DNA of 64,000 nucleotides from Zygnema circumcarinatum (GCA_037447605.1 CM074805.1:4913321-4977320); one strand, 5' to 3'; shown: positions 12,074 through 24,187, counted from the first letter of the stretch. The notes: generated by a model not told the origin, from the letters alone. Program-made: numbers and translations.

Positions 12074-14987
12074 CTACATTCCAGTTCCAGTTCCAGTTCC
12101 GTTCTCCTCCGCGAGGGGCGCTGTTGTGGGCGTGCACTCACAGCCCGGACAGTTGTGAAGACTCTCGTGGATGTATGCGTCGCAGTCAAAGCAAAAATGT
12201 TGGCCGCACCGACCACACTTGAGGCGCATTCCGCACGGCACATCCCCTGCACCATGAAGGGATTTAAGTCATGCATGCATCCCCCATACATGCATAGGTC
12301 GACATATCGAAACATATCACAACAGAATGACTACCTTCTCTAGTTCTGCAAGTTCAGCAGAGATAATGGTCAAGAGGAGTGAAGGAATGGGGGTGTACCT
12401 GGCAATGGGAGAGGGGATTGGCATCCGAAGCAGGCAGAGGGTAAAGTGGGGGGGGTGGAACGGCCTCCCGTTGGAGGTGTGAGAACCACTTCTTCAAAGG
12501 GGGGTATGGGAAAGAGGTGGTGGTAGGAACGGGCCAAATGGGGAGAGGAGACTAGAGTGAGGCCGCACAGCTGGCACTCAGTCGGAAGCTCACATACGCG
12601 CGCTCTGTGTGTGCGTGTGAGAGAGAGCGAGGGAGAGAGGGAGAGGGGGGGGAGTGTAAGTTATAGGAAAGGAAGAGAGGCACAAAAAAGGGGCGAGAGT
12701 GAGAGAGGGTGGGGTACAGAATTCGCACCTGCATCTTGGGCACATGTACACTGCCCCAAGTCGCAGGGCCAGGTGGCAGACGCATATCGCTGCCGTGCCT
12801 TCCGCGCCTCTTTGCGGAAATCCCATTCTCACTAAACTGGCAGCCGCATTTTCTGCTAACGTAGGAGGCGGCGGTGCCTGCTCGAATAGAAGTTCCTTTA
12901 AATGTCCCTACGACAAGCATAAAGGGAGGGAGAAGAGAGGGGGGATGGTTTGAGAGAGGGAGCGAAAGACAAAGAGAGGGACAGGAAAGGGGGCGAGAGG
13001 GGCATATGCAGCAGGAGAGGGAGGAGGGAGAGGAAGGAGGGAGAGGGAGAAGACGAGGAAGTGGGGAAGGGAGAGCAAGACGGGGGAAAGAACAGGTGGG
13101 AGTGGCAGAGAGTGGGAGAGGCATATGGAAGGGGGACGGGGCGAGTGAGAGTAGAAGGAGGAGAAGGGAAAACCCTTACCTCGTCCATTGCAACGCCGTA
13201 GGTGCCTCCCGTTTGTTCGCACAGTTGACGGCAGATGTAAATTTCCGCAGCCAATCCAACAACGGAGCAGCGAATTCGAGCCTCTTTGCAGCGTTCAATA
13301 GCTTCAAACACGTCCCCGGGGTCGCATGTGCTGAGGGCCGAATACACCATCAAGACTTCACGATTCCCGTACGTCGGAATTTGTTCTAAGTATTCTCGAG
13401 CCACATCTAAGCCATTCTATTCACCATCATGAAGAAAGAGAACAGCCACCAAGCAAATGTGAGAGAGCGGGGGGGTTGGGGGAGAGAGGGAGCGAGGGTG
13501 AGATAGGGAGTTGGCGCAAAGAAAGAGAGAAAAAGAGAGAGAGAGGGACAGCCTTAATCAAATGGCATGTTAGCCATCATTGATGATCCAATATACGAAG
13601 TTATGTACGATAACGGAACGGACATTGGGTTTGAGGTGTGAACGCCTCAGAAAAGACGAGAAAGTTGGTTTGTACCTGCAAGCAGTACCTGGATGGAAGG
13701 GTCTCCGGAACACGACAAATCCTTGCGGAGTTCCTTTATGTGTGCTTCCGGGCTGCCGCTGAGGTCCATCAGACGAATGGCGACGCCATCACGCAAAACT
13801 ATTATGCCTAAATTGCTGAGAGGATTTTGATCAAAAAATTCGCGGATAAAGGTTTCAACGGAGCTTGCAACAATTGCCATTCGGCTTGGCTTGAAGTCCA
13901 TTTCTGCCGCCGCCTGCCCTGCAGGCCAAGCCTTTGGTCAGAGCCCCTGGATGCAATTAAAGTCTCCTCGAAGATACTTCTCAAACTCTAATATAAATAG
14001 GACTTACAAAACGTGAAAAGACCGGAAAACAAATCAGGGAACGGTACTCACTCGAGAAAGGTCGACAACTAAAAAAAGGTATCGAATCATTCCACGGCGA
14101 ATCCGAGCCGCCGGAGCCTCTAAGAATTTTCGCCTTTTTTCGCGCTGCTGGCCCGAAACATCGAGGGGGCGTAGGAGTCCCCGTTCGTCCTCCTGCTCCG
14201 AGAAATGGCGAAAGCAAGAATAAGAGCATTGCAACGCTACATTGCTTCTCGCACCCTTACTTCTTTTTATTTCATTTTTTGGAAATTTAAAGTCTGGTGA
14301 CTGTTTGGTGGCCATAGTCTTGATATGGATTTCGAGGAACTTAAACAGTTTCAAAAAAACACAAAAGAGCCAAAAACAAACAATAAAGGGGATGACAAAA
14401 AAAATGAAAGTAGTTCGTTATTAGCTCTGCTCATCTTCCCCCAAATTCAGAACCTCGAAAATATTCGAAACTAGGAAAACCCGATAACCCCCAAAGCTGG
14501 AGGACTTTTTAAAGGCCTCGTTAACCATGATTCCTTGATCCCTTGCACTTTCAAATCCTAACACCCATTACCCAGTTCTCTCTCTCCTTTCCCCCTCCCT
14601 TTCTGCCTCCACTCAACTCTCTCCCGCTCTCTCATCCTCCCCCGAATTCTCCCTACTCCCCCCTCTCTCCCCTCCGTCGGTCTATCTCCAATCTCCACCT
14701 TCGCTCTTGCCCTTTCTCTGCCTCCTCGGTTCCATCTCTCCTCGCATCTCCATTCTCTCTCTCTCTTTCCTCCCTTCTCGCACCTCTCCCTCCCTTCCCC
14801 TATCTCTCTTCCCCTTCTCTCTCCCACCCCTTCTCCCACCCATCCCCCCTACCTGCAGCGCCTCCCACGAGCGGTCATCCAGGTATGCCCTCTCCCACGC
14901 CTGGAGGTCCCGCGCCACTTCCTCCGCTTCCAGTTCTGCGTCGTCCTCCGGGTCGCCATAAGGCGAGGGCCCCACGCGCCTGCTCAT
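12074..14987 (-). CDS. GTF2H2: TFIIH core subunit p44/SSL1 (general transcription factor IIH subunit 2)
   Basis: p44 is a TFIIH core subunit that binds and stimulates the XPD helicase in nucleotide excision repair and RNA polymerase II initiation. Model: complement(join(12074..12246, 12399..12604, 12729..12907, 13180..13416, 13689..13913, 14052..14192, 14853..14987)), 431 residues, all phases closing; human 395, Arabidopsis about 421. Residues 30-42 carry the family motif ([15 protein letters not shown]). The Ssl1-type VWA domain runs from about 80 to 250 ([63 protein letters not shown]-type [11 protein letters not shown]). A C4 zinc finger covers about 299-345 ([31 protein letters not shown]). 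The C-terminal RING-like domain covers about 370-415 ([28 protein letters not shown]). The end is a short TG repeat. The start is the ATG giving [12 protein letters not shown]; no upstream in-frame ATG is seen. Confidence 0.97.
12935..13145. repeat. GA-rich tract in a p44 intron
   Basis: Nearly pure purine on the plus strand, in the p44 intron between 12907 and 13180. A GA tract at about 13466-13550 lies in the next intron. A CT-rich tract of opposite strand bias at about 14578-14850 fills the first intron. Confidence 0.8.
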
Positions 14988-15511
14988 GCCGTCACGTGGC
15001 ACTCTCCGCCCGGAAGTGTTCAGCACAGGTTCCCCAACTCGAGGCTTTTGGGGGGCAGGGGATGGCGCTCTGGAAGGGAGAAGAGAGAGACGAGGGAGAG
15101 GACTCGGGGAGGGGGGAGAAGGCGGATGGCGTTGGAGGCGTATCGTTTCGATGAGGATGGAGAGAAATATGGGCGATATGGCGTAATACGATATGGATCG
15201 ATATGTCGATATTCAGGTCATAACGTTGTGTATCGGTGGTCACATCGGTGTCTGAGGGACGACATACTTGGAACCATTGTTTTTAGAAAATAAAATGTTT
15301 GTCATCGAAGTTTCTCATGCATTGCAGAATATCAGTATTCAGTTTTCAGTAAATAGGGCAGAACAAGGCCATCATGAGATGGGTTACAAATGAAGAGCTC
15401 ATGCTTTTTTAGAGGAGTTCTAAAGCTGAAATTGTAGATAAAAATAGTCCTTTCCTTACAACACTTATTCTAAGTTTGGCGAGGAAAAAAAAGAAAGGAA
15501 AGGTATAAATA
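14988..15511. other. Intergenic spacer with an ATATCG-rich cluster
   Basis: Upstream region of the p44 gene and 3' flank of the cyclophilin-like gene. At about 15160-15245 there is a run of CGATATGG/ATCGATATGTCGATAT words that resembles clusters near 54170, 55150 and 62440-62530. Nothing coding recognised. Confidence 0.5.
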
Positions 15512-17638
15512 TCAAATTTTAGGGTCGAAGGTTAAGTCGAAGGGTACGGCTGTAACTAAAATTCTCAAGACGGTGCCGCTTGGATGCAATTCCTGCTTGG
15601 TCGGCAATTTCGCTATTTCCTCCAAGACTCTGCGACTGTCTTCATCCAAGACCTGCAAAATCAGTTTACTTCTTTAAACCCAGTCAAAACTTGGCCGTTA
15701 AACATTCAAAAAAGTACCAAATAGAAGCTTTGTCATGCAGAAAGTTCACTTCCCTTAAGCAAGAGCGAACCGTAGCAGCAAAAGGAACACAAGGAGGTCT
15801 GAACCGCTTAAAATTGGCGATCTTTACAGTTTCGAAGGGAGGGAAAAAACAACAGATCTGCCCCCCCCACAAAGAAGGGGGGGCTCACCTCTCCCCAAAT
15901 GGAGAAGGCTCCGTCCCACTCCGGGTGATCTCCCAACGAAAAAAAGAATTCGCTTGTACCCTAAAAAAATCAACAAGCTTTAAGAGCATCAACGTTGTTC
16001 CATGTTCCATGGTCAGTCACCCACAACTGAAAACCACTCTCCCTTGCAACATGGCACAGAGAGCAAAGCCAATACGAACATGACACGTCGCACACGAAAG
16101 CCACGTGATAAGGAAGCTAATCGAAGCGTGCCAGGTGGCGCACCGTGATTAGAGCAACAGTCCATTTCCGTACAGGAAGGCCTCGCTCAACCGGAAGATC
16201 GTGGGACTGTTGTCGACCACAGCTATAGGCTCCACCTTGAACCAAAGCGTAACTGCATTTGTACCCCAATGTTACCGGACCCATCAATTCGCTCACAATC
16301 TTCCCTTCTGTGATTTACACGATATCACAGTGCAACTGCAATATGAGAGTGAGCTTATTAATTCGGAGTTTAAAAAATTGATGGCAAAGGAGGGCCATCT
16401 CACCCTTCTCTGTACTCTTTCTTCCCGTCATCGAGGGTGGGGCCCGACGGCTCCGCTCGATAAATGTCGCAACCCGTAAACATGTTTCTTTGCACTAATT
16501 CCTGAAAAGAAAAAGAAACAAAGATATGCGATTGGGTGCGGGTGCCATCCAGCAGGGGGAGCCGAGAAATGGATGTAACTTCAGTGGTTTGGCCCTCCCC
16601 TGACAACCTCTCGTTTCTCTTTCTCACTTCCCTTTTCACTTTCCCTTTCCTCGATATTTAATGTAGAAAACTGGTCAAACAGGCGGGAGCTGAGAGGGTG
16701 AGGGAGAGGGCGAGGAAGAGGAGAGTGGAGGCGGGGGGTAGAGTAGGGAGAGGAGTAGGGGGGGGGGGGGGGGGGAAAGGGAGAGACAGGCAAGGAAGGA
16801 GGAAAGGAAAAGAAGGAAAGGGGAGGGGGAGGGGGAGGGGAGGGGAGGGGGGAGGGGAGGGGAGGGGAGGGGAGGGGAGGGAGGGGAGGGGGAGGGGGAG
16901 GGGAGGGGAGGGGGAGGGGAGGGGAGGGGAGGGGAGGGAGGGAGGGGAGGGGAGGGGAGGGGGAGGGGAGGGGAGGGAGGGAGGGAGGGAGGGAGGGAGG
17001 GGAGGGGGAGGGGAGGGGAGGGGAGGGGAGGGGAGGGAGGGAGGGAGGGGAGGGAGGAGGGAGGGAGGGAGGGGGAAGGGGAGGGTTGGGAAAAAAGGGA
17101 GGGGAGTGTCTTGCCCTTCATAGAACTGCTTTCGTGTCTTTCATGTTGCTCTCTTTCATCCCCAATTTCATACCTTCATGTATTTCACGGCTTGGGGGGC
17201 ACTTTCGGGACGCAAAGTAATTTCAACCAACTGCAGGGCCCAGCAATAAATAAATAACCAGATAAGCCAATAATCCAATAAATAGATAAATAAACAGATA
17301 AGAAATTAATGGGGTGTGGTTTGCAACTCACCCCCAGTCTGGTAGTCAAAGTGATTGTCTTCTGCTCTGGTCCTTCTTTCCTGCATCGAAGGCTACGGCG
17401 CCGCCAGGTCAGCCATTACGGGCAGCAAGGAAAAAAAAAGGAAACGGTATCAAATAAGTAACGTGGAGACCTTCTAAGAAAATTTTAAAATGATAATAAT
17501 AATTAAACCTTTCAATGTCTGTTCGCTGTTGAACTCCCGATAGCCAATCAGCATGTCCGAGCGTGACGTGACGCCTTCCACTCGGAGAGCCTCAGGGCTC
17601 AAGAGCAGGAGCAGCCCCAGGAGGGCGCACAGCTTCAT
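15512..17638 (-). CDS. Cyclophilin-type peptidyl-prolyl isomerase-like protein with signal peptide
   Basis: Exons with closing phases: 17174-17230, 16404-16501, 16144-16252, 15889-15960, 15512-15652. The 5' part is an exon starting at ATG 17638 (signal peptide MKLCALLGLLLLLSPEALRV) and one ending at 17332 (KTITLTTRLG). Their junction is uncertain because the obvious GT donor after ...SEQTLK needs a weak acceptor near 17381. Protein about 220 residues. Cyclophilin landmarks in order: LVEITLRPESAPQAVKYM (beta strand plus first helix), NMFTGCDIYRAEP (position of the catalytic arginine), YALVQGGAYSCG (QGG loop), FFFSLGDHPEWDGAFSIWGE (substrate-groove region), then TAVPFDL. Several groove residues differ from classical cyclophilins, so activity is not assured. 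The signal peptide implies the secretory pathway (ER, Golgi or outside). A long GGGGA tract sits in the intron between 16501 and 17174. Confidence 0.87.
16811..17066. repeat. (GGGGA)n/(GGGAGGGA)n polypurine microsatellite
   Basis: About 250 bp of uninterrupted G/A on the plus strand, with purine richness extending to about 16686 and 17104. It lies in an intron of the minus-strand cyclophilin-like gene, so its transcript is C/U-rich. A run of 17 G at about 16759 precedes it. Confidence 0.95.
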
Positions 17639-18906
17639 CTCCAGAAATTTTAGGGTTTTGAATCGAATCTGAATTAAAAAATAAAAATAAATATAAATTA
17701 GAAGTATAGGAGAAGAGTAGCTCGTCTAATACAGAAGAAGAGCATAAATTTTTTAGGGTTGTGGAGTAGATGTGCAGCACCTTCTGCCACGTGTCGTCAA
17801 TTCATGAACAGCCGTACAGGCAGGGATCGTTAAGAGCACGGTATGGACCAATCACGGCGTGCCACGTAAGTAGATGCGTGACAGGATCCGTTCCATGCGT
17901 CACTTTTTCTCCCAGTCCCGTAAGGGCGAACAGTAAGGTCACGTGTCCAGGCTCTCTACCGGCACAACGAAAAAATTCAGTCCACCAATCAAAGTGCCCT
18001 GCACCGACAGAAGCGTACGAAAATGGATGGATTCGTACACGGCTCCTAACGGTTCAACCGGGTTTAATGGGTTTTTAGGGTCCGGTCGTGCGAACCTGGA
18101 GATGCGGCAGGGAAGGGGCGAAGATGCGATTGGAGGTCGAAGGCAGTCGCCCGTGCGGTGCCACGTGTACGGAAAAATGGGCCGTCCGATCTGATCGCGG
18201 GTATCGGCCAATCGCTGCTCGGCGCGGGAGCGCGCGCGCGCGCACCGACAGTTTGAAAGTCGGCGTACGGCCACGCGACACGTGGCGTCGAAATGTCGGT
18301 GGCAAGCGAGGAGGCGGCGGAGGGACGAGGGAGAGCGGGAGGGAGGGCGAGGAGGGAGAGGAGGGAGGAGAGCTGGAGGGAGAGGAGGGAGGAGAGCTGG
18401 AGGGAGAGGAGGGGGAGGAGGAGGAAGGGGGAATAGGGCAGGTGAAGGGAGGGGATTGAAGCAGGAAGGAGGTGAAGGGAAAGGGAGAGGAGAGGGTGCT
18501 GGTTAGTAAGGGAAGGTGAGGGAGGAAGGCCGAGACAAGGGAGAAGGGAAGAGAGAGAGCGACAGAAGAGAGAGCGAGGTAGAGGGAGAGAGAGATAGGA
18601 GGGAGATCAAGAAAACATGGAAGGAAGATGGAACACATGCTTCTGGGTCGAAGGAAGGTGTATATAAACCGGGGGATATAGACGGCGCGCCCGTGCTCCC
18701 AAACTCTCCTTTTCTCTTAACAACCTGATCCACATTCTCTGCGTTTACAGCTCAGAAAAATATTACACTTTTCTAAGTAAAGAAGTCATTCTGTCGTCTC
18801 TCTCTCGCTGAAACCCCATCACTGCCTGTCTCCGTTGACCTCGTACACCCCTTTGATTGCCGAACGAAATTCAATTTGTTGACCTCGACCTCCTGCGCAG
18901 CCCGCC
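17639..18906. other. Divergent promoter region between the cyclophilin-like and OSCA-like genes
   Basis: The two flanking genes are transcribed away from each other here. It holds CACGTG cores at 17788, 17940, about 18163 and 18279, several in the GCCACGTGTC/GACACGTGGC form known as ABRE/G-box. It also has a (GC)n run at about 18231-18242, a GA-rich block at about 18310-18620 containing a 33-bp unit in tandem near 18355-18415, and a TATA box at 18661. No gene recognised. Confidence 0.6.
18661..18668 (+). promoter_or_regulatory. TATA box of the first OSCA-like gene
   Basis: Perfect TATATAAA, 239 bp upstream of the ATG at 18907, in the spacer shared with the divergently transcribed cyclophilin-like gene. 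The distance leaves room for a normal 5' UTR of about 200 bases. Confidence 0.6.
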
Positions 18907-19187
18907 ATGATCACTTTGGCCTCCCTCTTCCTCTCTCTGGGCACCTCCTTCCTCCTCTTCCTCGGGTTCGTGGCCCTCTTCTTCGTGCTCGCTTCGCAGC
19001 CACGCAATGACGTCATCTACTTTCCCGCCCTCCTCGAGAAAGGCATCCAAGTGCGGCCCCTCACATTGCACCGCATGGTCATGGAGACCTACAATTCGTC
19101 GGAAGATGATGTTGTCAAGATGTCCGGGATTGACGCAGCCATTTACTTGCGCCACCTCACGAATGGTGCGTCTTTGAAACTCTCGCA

Positions 19188-19232
<45 letters not shown>

Positions 19233-22200
19233 GGGATTTTCTCCTTTCTTTCTCACTGTCTCTACCTTTCCCTCTACTTGCCTCACAGTAAAGACGATGA
19301 CAGTCTGGTTTTGGCTTTTCTCCCGGGTTCCTTTATTGCAATTCCAGCTATAAAACTTCTCGCATTCTGCTCCTTCTACTGCGTTTTCGTGCTCCTTCCG
19401 ATCTGTCTAAGTGACGACTACTACGCTACTCTCAGCGCGACCTCCGACATCTCCTACACCGATTTCAGCATTCTCTCCATGGGGAACATCACGGTCAGTC
19501 TCTTTTCCACTCTTCCATTGTCATGCTTCCCCACATCTCTCTCTCTCTCTCTCTCGCTATCTCGCCCTTCATTTTCTCTCACTTTCCCACTCTCTCTCTC
19601 TCTCCCTTCCTGTGTGTCCCCCCTCCCCGTCATCTCCTAATGTGCCATTAGTGAAACCCTCACCCTCTCCCCCCTTTCGCCGGTCTAGTTAGCCTGTCCA
19701 AAACAAGCAGTTCCCTTTGTTTTCAATGTTCAGCCCGGCAGCAATAAAATCTGGGCGTTCGCAATTGGCGTGTATTGGATATCTCTCGGAACACTCTATT
19801 TTCTCTTTACATCATTCGTGAGCATCACAGACATGCGTGCCAAGTATCTGTATACTGAAAAGCCAAGACCGGAGCAATACGGAATACTCGTGCAATACAT
19901 TCCCCGTGCACCAAAGGGCGTTCACATGGCGAAGTTTGTCGATGATTTTTTCAGAAAGTTTCATCCCGAGCATTTCCAGAGATCTCTACTCATTTCAGAC
20001 ATATCCGAAGTGAGCGTTCGGCCCTTTCTTTTTTCTTTTAATTCTTTTCTCTGGGTCTGCTCTGTTCAATTCTATTCCCCCAAATAACGCGTATTCTACG
20101 TTTAACAAGCTCTTTTTCTCTCTTGGACAGGTTGTGAAAGTCCACAGAAAACTGTTGGATGCTCGCCGAAAATTTGGTCGAGCCGAAGCGCAGTTGTCTC
20201 GGTCCTCGTCACCTCCCCGCGAGAAGATCGGCCTTTTTGGGTGCATTGGGGAAGAAGTGGACTCATTCGAATACTACAAGGAGCAAACTGAGCGCCTTGA
20301 AAGGGAGCTGCCTGTGGAGCAGAGGAAGGTGCTTGAGAATCCGAGCAAAGTCGTGTCCGCGCTTGTTTTTTTCGACTGTCGGAAAACGGCGGCCAGTGCG
20401 GCTCATGTGATTTATGCTACCCGATTGGACAATTGGCAAGTATCTCCGGCGCCGGGCCCCACAGAAATTATATGGAGCAATGTCTCAATATCATTGTTCG
20501 AGCGATGGGTGCGAGAGACAGTTGTAGGCTGCATTGTTTTTGCGACCATTTGCTTCTACACGGTAAGTTGGAGCTCAACAGAAGGATGATGCTCTTTTAC
20601 AGTCTTTGAAATTGTTTTCCTGTTTGGAATTAGAGCTTTATAAGACTGCTTAAGCGTTCCTGCTGGTCGTATGCGAAAGCATTATGACTTATATATGTGT
20701 GAATGATATGATGCAGGTGCCCATCACCCTCATTTCTAGTTTCACAACATTGACGGAGTTAAATACGCTTCTGCCGTTTCTCGAACCAATCACCAACATG
20801 TAAGTGATCCTGACTTCTGTCTTTTTCTGTCAATTGCCAGTTTCAATTTCTCGATCTGGGGTCCGAGCATTTGCGCTATTGACTGTGAAAGGAACCAGAA
20901 AGGAAAGGCGATGCTCCAGTTAAAACTTGCAGAGAACATTTTCTGTGAAGCGAATGAAGGTAATTGACATGAAGTGTGACCTGTGGGCTATAACACGTGG
21001 CACTTCCGATTGCAGAACTTGGATTGCAACGATTCTGGAGGCATACCTCCCCCAGTTGGCTCTTCTTACCTTCACAGCAGTCCTTCCGTACCTCCTCCGA
21101 TACTTGTCCTTCGTCGAAGGCTATTACTCTCAGAGCAGTATCGTCAAAGCGGCAGTTTCGAAAAAGTTTTACTTTTCTGTCCTCAATGAGTTCATTGGAG
21201 TTACGTTAACAGCCGGGTTGTTCGATTCCCTTGCTTCCATCATCGAATCGCCGGCGAGCATCATATCCCTCCTGGCCACCTCGATCCCCGATAACGCTAC
21301 ATTTTTCATCTCCTACATTGCGCTCAAGTAAGAACACCAAAGCGAATTCTGAGTAATACAAAATGGAGTTGAGGTTTCTTGAGATTTTTTTATGACGAAG
21401 TCGATCAAGTCGGCGGAGTCAACGAAGTAGATTGACTGCCCGTCCGTTAGCGTGTTGCAGGATGACATGCAAGGCCGGGAAGCATGGATGCATCTCATAC
21501 TGCAAACTAAAACCCAAAAATTTGGAAAAGAAGAAAACCAGGAATTTGCTGACTAGTCCCTGAAATACGCAAAACTTGCAGATTCCTCACCGGATACGGC
21601 TTGGAGATATCGCGGTTGACGTACTTCTTCACATACTATGCGGAGCGCGCCTACATGCTGAAGACTGACCGAGACCCGAGCGTCCTTTGGAAGCCGCAAG
21701 CGCTCTCCTATGTGAACTATGTCCCGAACGATCTCCTCGTCATCATTCTCGCACTCTGCTATGCCGTCGTTGCGCCGACCATTCTCCCCTTTGGCATCCT
21801 GTACTTTGCTCTCGGGTGGCTCGTGCTCAAGCACCAAGTAGGTGAAGGCTTTCGGTTATCGAAGGCCAAGCTTTGCATTACATTCTGATACTCTATCGCA
21901 GTACTGCTCCTAATCTTGAAGTGTGTGTCGAGCTCCTAATTCTCGCAAGCTTTTTTTTCCTGTCCTCGCAGATTCTGAACGTGTACCATCCTCAGTATGA
22001 AAGTGCGGGACAGTTGTGGCCGTTGATCCACCGCAACATCGTGGGGGCGCTGATAATCGCCCAGATCACAATGATTGGGTATTTCGGCATAAAGGGATTC
22101 GTCTATACGCCAATTCTCATCCCTCTGCCAATCGTATGCATCCTTTATTTGTATTATTGTCACAAGCGGTTTGAGAAGATATACAGCATCACGTCCTTGG

Positions 22201-22370
22201 AGATGGCAAGTCATCCCGTGGAGAGAGAACTTCAGATCGAGGAAATTGTCGAAGCATATCTTCCTGAATGCATGGCCGGCGTTCCAACAGGAATTTACAT
22301 GCATCGAGATGATCCGCCGCAAGCAGAGGGGCTTGACCTTGAAATCGTGCAATCGGATCAAAAAAGATAG
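18907..22370 (+). CDS. ERD4/OSCA3-like CSC1-type membrane channel, copy 1
   Basis: OSCA/CSC1 (TMEM63-related) proteins are mechanically and osmotically gated cation channels. This copy resembles the ERD4 (OSCA3) branch by its short N-terminus and motifs. Model: join(18907..19165, 19348..19493, 19734..20009, 20131..20562, 20717..20799, 21016..21327, 21582..21837, 21972..22370), 720 residues; Arabidopsis ERD4 has about 725. The first TM segment is MITLASLFLSLGTSFLLFL. The N-terminal block has SSEDDVVKMSGIDAAIYL. TM1-TM2 follow in exons 2-3 (MGNIT, WAFAIGVYWISLGTLYFLF). The cytosolic domain is residues about 140-320 (YGILVQYIPRAPKG, ALVFFDCRKTAASA, PTEIIWSNVSISLFERW). The pore-region TMs then follow (ILEAYLPQLALL, LPYLLRYLSFVEGYYSQS, PFGILYFALGWLVLKHQILN). 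The 73-residue C-tail is acidic. A CT microsatellite occupies intron 1. Its sister gene starts at 32475. Confidence 0.96.
19191..19228. repeat. (TC)n microsatellite
   Basis: Nineteen TC units in intron 1 of the first OSCA-like gene. A shorter TC run lies at about 19538-19556 in intron 2. Confidence 0.95.
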
Positions 22371-24187
22371 CTTGTAAGAGAGAGTCTCAGAGCAGGGAAT
22401 TAACTAAAAGAAGGACAAGCCTTGCTTCTGGAACGAATGAAGGAAAATCTGTACATCTTCAGAGTGAGCAAACTTAGGGAAGCATTTCACTCATCAATGT
22501 AATAACAGTCGGAAAGAGAGGATTCATTAGCAGCCATCCTTCATTCTTTAGTGCCCATTAGCGGCCTGGAGCTAGCACTATTTTTCATCCAATTTTGGAA
22601 AGGTTTGTACAGTTGAATTTGGGTTTCTGTATTTTATTCTCACTCGATCATAATGTGGCTGGACGTTTCACTGGAAGTCATTGCAATGGAATAATGTCAT
22701 GGCACAAGTTGATTGCTGATTTTTTTCGTACGCGGAAACCATTCATTACTTTCTCGATCCCCCGATTGGCGCCCTCCGATGTGGGCCGTGGCATCCCTCG
22801 TTTGGGCTGCGCCTCTATGCGGGGTTCATCGCTGGACTGGAGAAACAAGGTGACGTCAACCGGTCGGTCCTCATGGAGTCATAGACCTCACTCATGGTGC
22901 GTCCTCCTCTCCGCTTACGTCAGCATGTGACGAGGGTGGAGGTCACGACCCGCAACCGTGAGCACGAAACCAACAGCTCCAGTTGCAAACTGGCGCAAGT
23001 TTGCGACCCGCCACCGGTCGAGGTTCGAACCTCGACCGAGCCATGGGACACACAACTCAAGCAGGTCGAACCATTTGCATTCGCAAACAATGCCCAACCA
23101 GTCAACGGTTTCTTTCTGTCATTAACATGCTTCAAATCCTAAAAGCACCGAATAAATTTCCATTTATAGGCTTTTTCGATCTGTCCTTAGGTCATTTGTG
23201 ACTGATTCCTTTGGTTCCCCATGTTGATTTTACCCATGTACGTTTGATGGCCTCGCCATCGTGAGATCAATGCTATGTCTCTTTTCTAAAAGCACCAAGT
23301 GGTTAAGGGAAGGTCATGATCTGGTCATGGAAGGTCACGGGCAATGATCGAAAATCATGACCCCGGTCATGAGACATCCACGAAAACGGCATGACGCAGT
23401 GCCTGATTCTGACGTCACCAACCGTGACAGAGTGCAAACTAGCATTCCGCATCCGCATCGCTGACGTCATGCATAGCAGCCTGACCATAGAGGAAGCTCC
23501 ACGTGGCAGGATTTCCAGATTCCTTATTGTTCGTACATGTAGGTACAAGTTCGTACGCTCATTTCGTATGAATCGTACGATTGTACGGTACCCCGCCGCT
23601 AGGACGACGACCATTGGCGGAAATCCCGAGCGACAGGCTGACGTCAGGGACCTCCGGAAACCTCGAGGAAACTGTCTCGCCGGCCGGATTTGTGCCGGCT
23701 CCGCCCGAGCGGGAACTGTTCGCACGTGCGAATCGGACCAGCGATTGGCGGACACGGAAACATGAGGGGCCCAGTCCGTGGGCGACACGTGGCGGTGGGC
23801 TGCCTGCCCGCCTCCCTCATCTCCCCCTCCCTCCACAGGCGGGCCCTGCTGTGAGGAGGGGGCGGAATTATGGCTGCCTGACGTGTGGCGCTATACCTCT
23901 CTCCCTCTCTCCCTCTGTCCGTCTCCCTCTCTCCCCCGCCCTCTCCCTCGCCCTCTCCCTCTCCTTCTCCCTTTCTCGTCTGGACATTCTTCCTCTATTT
24001 CTCCTTCTCCGCTTTCCCTTGCTCTTCCTCTCTCCTCTCCGCCATACTCATGACCCGCTACGGGGATTCTTGATCTCCCACTTCATTCTTTCACATACAT
24101 ATGCAAAGACAAACAGACAGACAGACGCTGAGAGAGGGGTAAAACGAAGGAGAAGAGGAGGAGAGAGAGCGAGAGGGCGAGGAATCC
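22371..24187. other. Intergenic spacer upstream of the P4-ATPase gene
   Basis: Holds the 3' flank of the first OSCA-like gene and the promoter of the flippase. Seen: a tRNA-like A/B-box arrangement at 22991-23043, TGACGTCA at about 23461-23468 and CACGTG cores at about 23503 and 23785. A CT-rich block at about 23897-24050 just precedes the coding region, probably in the 5' UTR. No gene recognised. Confidence 0.55.
22991..23043 (+). repeat. tRNA-like A/B-box sequence, possible SINE head
   Basis: TGGCGCAAGTTTG resembles a Pol III A box. About 30 bases later GGTTCGAACC matches the B-box core and sits inside a perfect 22-bp palindrome (GGTCGAGGTTC and its complement) that folds as a T-arm with a seven-base loop. 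I could not fold a whole tRNA. A second GGTTCGAACC occurs near 31577. Confidence 0.25.

Noticed and set aside
16675-17123. Pro/Ser-rich and Gly/Arg-rich frames
   Set aside because: Microsatellite translations inside an intron of the cyclophilin-like gene.
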